DNA of 6,199 nucleotides from Chloroflexota bacterium (GTDB lineage: Bacteria; Chloroflexota; Anaerolineae; Anaerolineales; VGOW01): the NCBI GenBank assembly GCA_016215145.1, contig JACRLA010000392.1, forward strand, positions 1 to 6,199, read 5' to 3'. The notes beneath the pieces are model-generated. The model saw only the letters and a program-made list of their open reading frames with translations, had not been told where the DNA came from and made no database searches. The translations under genes and the position numbers were made by a program. Every line of letters begins with the position of its first letter. Positions within the stretch are counted from its first letter, which is position 1. Positions 1 through 4,983 of this stretch are shown here, piece by piece.

Positions 1-47
1 GAGGATGTCGGAGAGAGAGGGCATGGGTGCGTATTATAAACGTAGTT

Positions 48-88
48 AAAACAAGACACCGAGTGTTTTAGAAACACTCGGTGTCTTG
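48..88 (-). terminator. Probable intrinsic terminator / perfect palindrome
   Basis: A perfect 17-bp inverted repeat (52-68 pairs with 72-88) has a 3-base loop. Read on the minus strand it is followed by TTTT, six bases after the TGA stop of the small helical protein gene. Position and shape fit a rho-independent terminator of the two-gene minus-strand unit. The U-tract is short. The stem is unusually perfect and resembles the palindrome at 4000-4032 in geometry (arms ending in GTTT, almost no loop), so it may also be a dispersed palindromic repeat co-opted as terminator. Confidence 0.6.
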
Positions 89-93
89 GTAAT

Positions 94-543
94 TCACAGA
101 TACTGCAACTCATTGCAAAGATAATTCCACCGTTTAAAAACGTCCAGCGGATTCTCTTGCGTCAACTTCAACGCCAACGCGCTCCGTGCCACGCGTTTGA
201 AGAACGGTTCAAGTTTGGGCGCGGGTTGGCAAGCGCGAATAATTTTCTGAAACTTTGGATGAGGCACGCGCAATGAGGCAGCATCACATAACACGCCCAA
301 CACCGCAAGATCGCCGCGGAGTTTTGTTTCTTCGATCAAAGCATCGGCGTTGATTTCCTCAATATGATGAATCAACCAACTCAACGTGATCCAAGTAAGC
401 CGACCCGACTCACGACAATATGCCGTGCTTTCAGCGATCACTTGGTGCGGGTCACGCACAGAAATCTTCTCGCTTCGCGCCACTAACGCCTCACCGCCCA
501 ACTGCGCCCATTCCTGGAAGAGATAATCTATTCGATTCGCCAT
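94..543 (-). CDS. Small helical protein, putative partner of the adjacent nucleotidyltransferase
   Basis: This is a 149-residue soluble protein of no family I recognise. The start is the ATG at 543, not the in-frame ATG at 582. A GGAGG sits 7 bases upstream of 543, and the 582 start would add 13 residues lying inside the upstream gene. The product looks all-helical. A Trp-rich segment around residues 48-60 (RLTWITLSWLIHH) is followed by acidic helices and a C-terminal part with FFKRVARS and FKRWNYLCNEL. No signal peptide or membrane segment is visible. It overlaps the 3' end of the nucleotidyltransferase gene by 16 bases, so translation is probably coupled, and the two products may form a complex. 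An antitoxin or accessory role is inferred from layout only, not from a motif. Confidence 0.8.
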   Translation of the reverse strand: MANRIDYLFQEWAQLGGEALVARSEKISVRDPHQVIAESTAYCRESGRLTWITLSWLIHHIEEINADALIEETKLRGDLAVLGVLCDAASLRVPHPKFQKIIRACQPAPKLEPFFKRVARSALALKLTQENPLDVFKRWNYLCNELQYL

Positions 544-1052
544 CCTTGTTCCTCCAAGAAGTATTTGATCTTCAATGCCCAATCCACTCGAAACCTACTA
601 ACGTGATTCATAATCCGAACTAAAATCGTTTTATCATCTTCTTCCAGTAAGGGTAACAATAATTCCAAATCTTCCAAATCTTGTTCGCGCAACGCCACAA
701 TTTTCATCGCCGTTTGTTCTGCGCGCCCCAAGACATATACTCGGACTTTCGATGTCGAAACATCCAATAACGTGAGCCGTTCTTGAAAATCAGGTGGCAG
801 AATATCAGCAAAACCCTTAACGGCATCATTCAGCCAGTCTTCAGGCAAATCGTTCAGTTTAGCAACATTCTTAACCGCTTGGCGCAAATCGTTCACGCTG
901 CCTCGTAGAACTAAAGCATCAACGTCTCGCGTCGCTCGTTGCGCGCCAAAATGCAAAATCATCGCCGCGCCACCTACCAGAATGATCTCACACGACGTTG
1001 AAAGTTCAGAGTCAATATTCTGAATGAAGCGGATCAGGTCACTCTTATCCAT
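528..1052 (-). CDS. DUF6036-like / MNT-type nucleotidyltransferase
   Basis: A 174-residue protein of the polymerase-beta-like nucleotidyltransferase fold. It carries the paired glycines of the nucleotide-binding loop (LVGGAAM, G27-G28) and the metal-binding pair in TRDVDAL (D43, D45). A following WLNDAVKGF segment (73-81) is typical, as I recall it, of DUF6036-type proteins. The C-terminal half has the usual helix AMKIVALREQDLEDLELLL (115-133; K117, R122, D125, D128). Such enzymes transfer NMP groups or act as toxins or effectors in two-gene modules such as AbiEii or MNT-HEPN. The substrate here is unknown. The gene precedes and overlaps the small helical protein gene. No clear Shine-Dalgarno is visible before the ATG at 1052, where a heptamer array begins. 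The stop is TAG (530-528), which matters for judging the amber codon at 6124. Confidence 0.85.
   Translation of the reverse strand: MDKSDLIRFIQNIDSELSTSCEIILVGGAAMILHFGAQRATRDVDALVLRGSVNDLRQAVKNVAKLNDLPEDWLNDAVKGFADILPPDFQERLTLLDVSTSKVRVYVLGRAEQTAMKIVALREQDLEDLELLLPLLEEDDKTILVRIMNHVSRFRVDWALKIKYFLEEQGWRIE
551..555 (-). promoter_or_regulatory. Shine-Dalgarno deciding the start at 543
   Basis: GGAGG on the minus strand lies 7 bases before the ATG at 543, within the last codons of the nucleotidyltransferase gene. It selects the shorter start of the small helical protein and supports translational coupling of the pair. Confidence 0.75.
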
Positions 1053-1067
1053 ATACTATTCATCATT

Positions 1068-1110
1068 GTTCATTCTTCATTGTTCATTCTTCATTGTCTC
1101 ATTGTTCATT
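1068..1110. repeat. Intergenic TTCATTG heptanucleotide array
   Basis: Tandem 7-base units on the plus strand read GTTCATT, CTTCATT, GTTCATT, CTTCATT, an 8-base GTCTCATT, then GTTCATT. Degenerate units extend to about 1056 and 1117. The array fills the gap between the nucleotidyltransferase start and the phosphodiesterase stop. On the minus coding strand it reads CAATGAA and supplies the last codons (INEQ) and the TGA stop (1101-1099) of the phosphodiesterase. Confidence 0.85.
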
Positions 1111-1557
1111 GATCACTCTCTTCCCCACATCCGGCACATTCGTAATAATCCCATCCACGCCCCAACCCGCAAATAACTTCATATCATTCGGATCATCCAC
1201 CGTCCACACGTTCACCCGTTTGCCACCGCGTTTGTAATGCGCCATGCCTTTGGCTTTCAGTTGCGCCTGTTGCGGATGACGCGCTTCGAGCGAGAGTAAC
1301 GGCTCAAGCCACGCTTCGCGCAAATAAAGCGGCGTCTTGCCCGTCGTGAGCAATGCAATGGGGACAGAGGGATCGATCTGTTTGGCTTTGCGAATCGCAA
1401 AAGGATTAAACGACGGAAGGATGGCGCGATCACGCAAGTTCATTTTGTGAATCAACCGCACCACCGCCTCTTCGAGTCCGTTATCTTTCAACGACATCTT
1501 TTGTAGTGCAACGTGGATCCAAATTTTTTGTGCAACCGCCTCAAACACTTCTGCCAA
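1099..1557 (-). CDS. GDPD 3' fragment (C-terminal barrel half)
   Basis: This is the downstream frame of the broken phosphodiesterase. It is open from 1653, and the listed start is a TTG with no Shine-Dalgarno, so independent translation is unlikely. It retains PSFNP and the NVWTVDDP...GVDGIITNVPD block typical of GDPD C-termini. The segment that aligns with the family NIE(L/I)K metal-ligand motif reads HVALQ, so the usual Glu is Ala and the Lys is Gln. The last residues and the stop come from the CAATGAA repeat array. Confidence 0.55.
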   Translation of the reverse strand: MAEVFEAVAQKIWIHVALQKMSLKDNGLEEAVVRLIHKMNLRDRAILPSFNPFAIRKAKQIDPSVPIALLTTGKTPLYLREAWLEPLLSLEARHPQQAQLKAKGMAHYKRGGKRVNVWTVDDPNDMKLFAGWGVDGIITNVPDVGKRVINEQ

Positions 1558-1582
1558 CGTTGGGATGCGCTCGCCTGCGTAT

Positions 1583-1876
1583 TTAGAATCTTTCCACGAA
1601 CCGGCGTCTAACCGTTTGATCTCGCTCAGGGTCAGGCTGGCGGCAGCCCAAGGTCAGGCTGGCGGCAGCCCCGTGTCCGTCCGTTGTTCGATCCACCGTG
1701 TCATCGTGAATCACAATCGGCACGCCATCGCGAGTCATGTCAACATCCAACTCGACGGCATCCGCGCCAAATTCAACTGCAAGATTGAAAGCGGCTAACG
1801 TATTTTCGGGGGCGGCGGCACTCGCGCCGCGATGGGCAATAATTTGAGGGGTGTGAGGGTAAAGATGATCGAGCAT
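1583..1876 (-). CDS. GDPD 5' fragment (catalytic N-terminal part)
   Basis: This is the 97-codon upstream frame of the broken phosphodiesterase. It holds the N-terminal half of the active site: AHRGAS (H15, R16), PENT (E24, N25), ELDV (E42, D44) and IHDDTVDRTTDG (H57, D58), all intact. After about residue 75 it runs through the duplicated 22-bp unit out of frame, adds about 20 unrelated residues and ends at TAA (1585-1583). Without the C-terminal half of the TIM barrel it is unlikely to fold as an active enzyme. Confidence 0.7.
   Translation of the reverse strand: MLDHLYPHTPQIIAHRGASAAAPENTLAAFNLAVEFGADAVELDVDMTRDGVPIVIHDDTVDRTTDGHGAAASLTLGCRQPDPERDQTVRRRFVERF
1628..1671. repeat. 22-bp tandem duplication in the GDPD gene
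   Basis: Two adjacent 22-base units (1628-1649 and 1650-1671) match at 21 of 22 positions, differing only at 1629 (G) versus 1651 (A). The unit is GC-rich and contains the near-palindrome GGCTGCCGCCAGCC. Since 22 is not a multiple of 3, the extra copy shifts the frame, and one copy gives the canonical protein. Confidence 0.95.
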
Positions 1877-1879
1877 AGT

Positions 1880-1918
1880 AAAAAAAGTGATCAGTAAAAA
1901 AACCGATCACTGATCACT
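1880..1918 (-). terminator. Terminator-like hairpin downstream of the AAA+ ATPase
   Basis: A perfect 10-bp inverted repeat (1886-1895 with 1909-1918) has a 13-base loop and is followed on the minus strand by a run of seven T. A second T-run lies in the loop. It sits 22 bases after the ATPase stop (1941) and directly before the phosphodiesterase ATG (1876). The stem is AT-leaning and built partly from CAGTGAT repeat units, so its strength is uncertain. Confidence 0.55.
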
Positions 1919-1926
1919 GTTCACCG
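1904..1926. repeat. Intergenic CAGTGAT heptamer units
   Basis: On the minus strand the segment reads CGGTGAA, CAGTGAT, CAGTGAT, CG, the same family as the coding array at 5660-5687. Here, outside genes, every full unit keeps its TGA, unlike the coding copy. Confidence 0.7.
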
Positions 1927-1940
1927 ATAACGTGTTGTTT

Positions 1941-3332
1941 TTACAGTTCTACAAAATACGCCTGCGCCGCCATCTCCAACAACTCTTTGCTCATCACGGG
2001 TTGTGTTCCCATGTAGCTGGAGATGTCGAGAATCTGATCGCATAGATCGCGCGGATGCACGGCGCGCGGTTTGCGATTGCGTTTGATATACCATTCTTGC
2101 AAGAGATAGGCGAGACCTTGCTGCGAAAACTCAATCTTCTTTGCGGCGCACACCCGCTTGAAAATTTCTGAGAACTCGTCGTAGGTCGGGTCAACAATTT
2201 CTACTTTGTGGCGCAAGCGGCGCAAGAACGCTTCGTCCACTAAATCTTTCGGCGGCAAGTTGGTTGAGAACACGACCAGCACATCAAACGGCACTTCTAC
2301 TTTGCGTCCGGTGTGCAATGTAAGAAAGTCAATGCGATTCTCAAGCGGCACGATCCAACGGTTGAGCAGATCGCGCGGGCGCACTTGCTGCCGACCAAAG
2401 TCGTCAATGAGGAACATGCCGCCGTTTGCCTTCACCTGAAACGGCGCTTCGTAAAATTTATTCACGTCGTCAAAGACAAGATCGAGTCCCGCCAAGGTCA
2501 ACTCGCCGCCGACCACGATGAACGGTCTCTTGATTCGCACCCAACGCGGGTCGCGTCGTTGCCCGCCCTGATTATCTTCTTCTTTTACGATCTCATGATT
2601 CACGCTGTCGTAGAGCTTCACCACTTGTCCATCAATATCGAGCGCGAATGGAATATACATATCTTCGGCGAGAACCATGCGCCCCACCGCTCGCGCCACC
2701 GTAGTCTTGCCGTTACCCGGAGGACCATACATAAACATGGACGTGCCAGAGTTCACCGCGGGACCGATGCGATTAAATACTTTATCCGAGATGACCATGT
2801 CGCCCAACAATTGACGAATAGTGCGTTGCTGCACGGTAGCGCGACCAATGGATTGCTTGCGAATCGAATCGTTATACACCTCAATCGGCACGGGCGCGGG
2901 ACCGGCATACTGACTCCGATCCAACGCTTCACGCGCGCGCTGCGCGCCGCCACTGGTGATCGAATACTGATACGCGCCCTCGCCAAACCCGGCGGTGCTT
3001 GCCAAGACCTCGATCAACTTATCGCGCTTCAACGTCGTCACCAAATTATCTACGATGCCCACAAACGGCAAACAGATCGTCTCGGCGACTTGAAAACCAG
3101 ACATGTAACCGCGAAAGTAAAGCGTCTTCAAAATTAAATCTTGAAGCCACAACGCATTCAAACCGGTGTCATCTATTTTGTTTAACGGTTGTGGAAGAAA
3201 ACGCGGTTTAGGAGTCAGCCCCGAAGTCTGAGAGGATGCAGGGACAAGGGTTGAGGTTCCGGGTTTCGGTGGCGGCGTCGCGCCAGACGAAGGTTGTTTG
3301 GGTTGAATAGAAGATGGCGGACGATTAACCAT
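1941..3332 (-). CDS. AAA+ ATPase with proline-rich N-terminus and winged-helix-like domain
   Basis: A 463-residue cytoplasmic P-loop ATPase. Residues 1-50 are rich in Pro, Ser and Thr and probably form a flexible tail. Residues 55-140 look like a winged-helix or response-type domain (LWLQDLILKTLYFRGYMSG ... YQYSITSGGAQRAREAL). The AAA+ core follows: Walker A GPPGNGKT (203-210), Walker B FLIDDF (307-312), sensor 1 FSTN (355-358), and an arginine-finger-like FLRRLRHKVEI (369-379). An HPRDL segment (426-430) lies in the C-terminal lid. The architecture recurs in Chloroflexota and other phyla as an uncharacterised ATPase, sometimes near pilus genes. No pilus gene is visible here and the client is unknown. 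The start at 3332 is supported by GGGAG 6 bases upstream. The gene contains no heptamer repeats and looks intact. Confidence 0.9.
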   Translation of the reverse strand: MVNRPPSSIQPKQPSSGATPPPKPGTSTLVPASSQTSGLTPKPRFLPQPLNKIDDTGLNALWLQDLILKTLYFRGYMSGFQVAETICLPFVGIVDNLVTTLKRDKLIEVLASTAGFGEGAYQYSITSGGAQRAREALDRSQYAGPAPVPIEVYNDSIRKQSIGRATVQQRTIRQLLGDMVISDKVFNRIGPAVNSGTSMFMYGPPGNGKTTVARAVGRMVLAEDMYIPFALDIDGQVVKLYDSVNHEIVKEEDNQGGQRRDPRWVRIKRPFIVVGGELTLAGLDLVFDDVNKFYEAPFQVKANGGMFLIDDFGRQQVRPRDLLNRWIVPLENRIDFLTLHTGRKVEVPFDVLVVFSTNLPPKDLVDEAFLRRLRHKVEIVDPTYDEFSEIFKRVCAAKKIEFSQQGLAYLLQEWYIKRNRKPRAVHPRDLCDQILDISSYMGTQPVMSKELLEMAAQAYFVEL

Positions 3333-3338
3333 AATACG

Positions 3339-3343
3339 CTCCC
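3339..3343 (-). promoter_or_regulatory. Shine-Dalgarno of the AAA+ ATPase gene
   Basis: GGGAG on the minus strand is 6 bases before the ATG at 3332 and fixes that start. Confidence 0.7.
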
Positions 3344-3360
3344 GAAAAAAGATTTAAATG

Positions 3361-3366
3361 ATTATA
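3361..3366 (-). promoter_or_regulatory. Candidate -10 element for the AAA+ ATPase gene
   Basis: A perfect TATAAT on the minus strand would give a transcript start near 3354 and a 5' leader of about 22 bases containing the Shine-Dalgarno. No convincing -35 is visible at the expected distance, where the divergent gene begins. Confidence 0.4.
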
Positions 3367-3370
3367 CACA

Positions 3371-3379
3371 TGATATGAT
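3371..3379 (+). promoter_or_regulatory. Candidate extended -10 for the glycosyltransferase genes
   Basis: TGATATGAT matches the extended -10 pattern TGn-TATnAT. Transcription would start near 3386, about 3 bases before the ATG at 3389, giving an essentially leaderless mRNA. This agrees with the absence of a Shine-Dalgarno there. It overlaps the region needed by the divergent promoter at 3361-3366. Confidence 0.4.
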
Positions 3380-3388
3380 CGCCGCGCT

Positions 3389-4966
3389 ATGACACGGCAG
3401 CACTTTTCATCCATTGTTCATTGTCTCATTGTTCATTGTTCATTGTCTCATTGTTTATGGTTCATTGTTCATTGTTCATTGTTCATTGGTTTTACCTTCA
3501 GAACTTTGCCTCTGCTCCAGAATCGTTTTCACCCCGACGAAGCCCTCTACGCTTCCTTCGCCCGCCTCATCGCCTCGGGGCGCGACCCCATGCTGCACGA
3601 CGTGTTGGTAGACAAGCCGCCTCTGCCGTTTTACACAATGGCGGCGAGCATGATGATCTTTGGCGGGAACGAATTTGCGGCGCGACTCCCTCACCTGATC
3701 GCCAGCGTGATCAGTCTCGCGCTGATCTACCGCGTCGGCGAATCACTTTATAACCGTTCAACGGGTGCGCTTGCCGTCACCCTCTTCGCCCTGTCGCCGA
3801 TGGCGATCCTTTTTGCCATCACCTTATTCACCGACACAATGTTGATCATGTTTCTGCTCGCCAGCATTCTCGCCATCACGCGCCGCCAATGGGCTTGGAG
3901 CGGACTGTGGTGGGGACTCGCCTTCGCCTGCAAACAAACGGCGATCTTTTTTCTACCCCTGATCGCCGTGATTTGTTTAATCCTATTCGTCCATCAACGA
4001 AACCTGCTAGGTTTTAAAAACCTAGCAGGTTTTATCAACCCGATAACATATTTTCTTCTCCCCGCCATCCTCTGCGCCCTCCTCGTCTTCGCTTGGGACA
4101 TCCTCCGTCAACCGTCCGTTTCATTCTGGGTTCAAGGCTATACCGACAACAACCCCAATCGCCTCATCCGCGCCAACGAACTTCTGCCACGCCTCACCGA
4201 ATGGATCAACCTCTCCGGTTACGTCAGCGGCTCACGCCTGATCGATCTCATCTTCCTCATCAGCTTGCCGTTTTTACTTTTCTCACATCGCCGTCCCTCT
4301 GTTCCTGCCCTTCACGATCTCGCCCTTATCGGTTTCGCGCTTAGTTTTTTCGCTGGCTATTGGCTCTTCGCCTTCAACGTCTGGGATCGCTATCTACTCG
4401 TTCTCACGCCGATCATCGCATTGCTGATCGCCCGTGTTTTTTATGTAATTGGTAATTGGTTATTAGTAATTAAAGATCGACTCTCCAACTTCCAACTTCC
4501 AACTTCCAATTTCCAATCTCCAATCCCCAATCTCCCATTGTTCATTGTTCATTCTTCATTATTCATTCTCCTCCTCCCCCCCGCCTTCACCTCCTCCCAA
4601 TCCGCCTTCCCCATCGGCGGCGATCACGGATCGTACGATGGCATTGATCAGATCGCCGCCACACTGCGATCCGCTCCAGCCGATTCGGTGTTATATGATT
4701 ACTGGCTCAGTTGGGAGTGGCGATTCTATTTATTCGACAATCCGCTCTATGTTGCCTGGATGCCCGACACGGACGCGATCCAAAAAGATTTAAAAGCGTT
4801 TGGAAAAAAATCACCGCGCTACATCGTGGCTCCATCGTGGGTATCGTTTTCCGAAACGCAGACCGCAATCGAATCAGCAAACTTCAAGGTTGAAAAGATT
4901 CAAACAACCACACGCCGTGATGGTTCACCCTCATTCACCCTCTATCAAATAATCTCCAATCCCTAA
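3389..4966 (+). CDS. GT-C membrane glycosyltransferase (ArnT/PMT-like) containing translated repeat arrays
   Basis: A 525-residue polytopic membrane protein of the PMT/ArnT-like GT-C class, which transfers sugars from polyprenyl-phosphate donors on the outer face of the membrane. The first outer loop carries the catalytic-type acidic pair in FHPDEALY (D50, E51) and the hallmark DKPPLPFY (75-82). Hydrophobic helices follow to about 350, with WDRYLLVLTP (332-341) typical of the family. After a last helix near 383-400, a soluble C-terminal part of about 125 residues is probably extracytoplasmic. ATG 3389 is the only usable ATG, because an in-frame TGA lies at 3371, and it has no Shine-Dalgarno. 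Residues 10-33 and 353-393 are encoded by heptamer arrays and 204-215 by a palindrome, all in frame. Its TAA stop also lies in an array. The YfhO-like gene starts 17 bases later, suggesting an operon. The sugar and acceptor are unknown. Confidence 0.88.
   Translation: MTRQHFSSIVHCLIVHCSLSHCLWFIVHCSLFIGFTFRTLPLLQNRFHPDEALYASFARLIASGRDPMLHDVLVDKPPLPFYTMAASMMIFGGNEFAARLPHLIASVISLALIYRVGESLYNRSTGALAVTLFALSPMAILFAITLFTDTMLIMFLLASILAITRRQWAWSGLWWGLAFACKQTAIFFLPLIAVICLILFVHQRNLLGFKNLAGFINPITYFLLPAILCALLVFAWDILRQPSVSFWVQGYTDNNPNRLIRANELLPRLTEWINLSGYVSGSRLIDLIFLISLPFLLFSHRRPSVPALHDLALIGFALSFFAGYWLFAFNVWDRYLLVLTPIIALLIARVFYVIGNWLLVIKDRLSNFQLPTSNFQSPIPNLPLFIVHSSLFILLLPPAFTSSQSAFPIGGDHGSYDGIDQIAATLRSAPADSVLYDYWLSWEWRFYLFDNPLYVAWMPDTDAIQKDLKAFGKKSPRYIVAPSWVSFSETQTAIESANFKVEKIQTTTRRDGSPSFTLYQIISNP
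3416..3487. repeat. TTCATTG heptamer array encoding the first membrane segment
   Basis: Ten units of the GTTCATT family are present; two are 8-base GTCTCATT variants and one is GTTTATG. Total length is 72 bases, which keeps the reading frame. It begins 27 bases after the ATG and encodes residues 10-33, including SLFIVHCS cycles. These sit where the first transmembrane helix should be, before FHPDEALY. Confidence 0.9.
4000..4032. repeat. Perfect palindrome inside the glycosyltransferase gene
   Basis: Arms of 16 bases (4000-4015 and 4017-4032) are exact reverse complements with a single A between them. The palindrome is translated as RNLLGFKNLAGF (residues 204-215) in a loop between membrane helices. 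It looks like a dispersed palindromic repeat inserted in frame rather than ordinary coding sequence. Confidence 0.85.
4445..4567. repeat. Composite heptamer array in the glycosyltransferase gene
   Basis: Four GTAATTG-family units (4445-4472) and an 11-base spacer are followed by twelve units in perfect 7-base phase (4484-4567). These drift from TCCAACT through TCCAATC to GTTCATT and ATTCATT. The total of 123 bases equals 41 codons (residues 353-393). The array encodes a polar Asn/Gln/Pro loop and then LFIVHSSLFI, which starts the last hydrophobic helix. The third GTAATTG unit is GTTATTA, which avoids an in-frame TAA at 4460-4462. Confidence 0.9.
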
Positions 4967-4978
4967 TCTCCAATCTCC
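4951..4978. repeat. AATCTCC heptamer array across the gene junction
   Basis: Four units (AATCTCC, AATCCCT, AATCTCC, AATCTCC) span the end of the glycosyltransferase gene. The variant T ending the second unit creates its TAA stop (4964-4966). The array fills the space up to the start of the YfhO-like gene and leaves no Shine-Dalgarno there. Confidence 0.8.
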
Positions 4979-4983
4979 TCATT

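Larger units (their letters stand above)
1099..1876 (-). pseudogene. Glycerophosphodiester phosphodiesterase, frameshifted by a 22-bp duplication
   Basis: This is a GDPD/UgpQ-like gene, which would hydrolyse glycerophosphodiesters to glycerol 3-phosphate and an alcohol in phospholipid turnover. The coding strand is split into two frames. The break coincides with a 22-bp tandem duplication (1628-1671). Removing one copy gives a continuous 251-residue protein in which TTDGHG runs into LTLSEIKRLDAGSW with the family's usual spacing. The gene lies between the ATPase gene and the nucleotidyltransferase pair. Its ATG (1876) comes three bases after the T-tract of a terminator-like hairpin and has no Shine-Dalgarno, so expression is doubtful. 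The frameshift could be real decay, a reversible slipped-strand variant, or an assembly error. The family assignment is secure; the functional state is not. Confidence 0.85.

Noticed and set aside
1..93. Possible gene or RNA at the left edge
   Set aside because: Apart from the hairpin at 52-88 I see no coding signal or RNA structure in these bases.
544..582. Longer start of the small helical protein at 582
   Set aside because: No Shine-Dalgarno, and a larger overlap with the nucleotidyltransferase. GGAGG precisely precedes the ATG at 543.
2313..3137. Long plus-strand open frame of 274 codons opposite the ATPase gene
   Set aside because: It is rich in His and Arg with no recognisable family, and the minus frame has all AAA+ motifs, a Shine-Dalgarno and a normal start. 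It is an antisense shadow.
3416..3487. CRISPR-like array
   Set aside because: The units are 7-8 bases, directly adjacent, with no spacers, and they are translated.
3413..3753. Overlapping plus-strand open frames over the TTCATTG array
   Set aside because: The array is open in all three frames, which creates spurious frames. Only the frame from 3389 continues into glycosyltransferase motifs.
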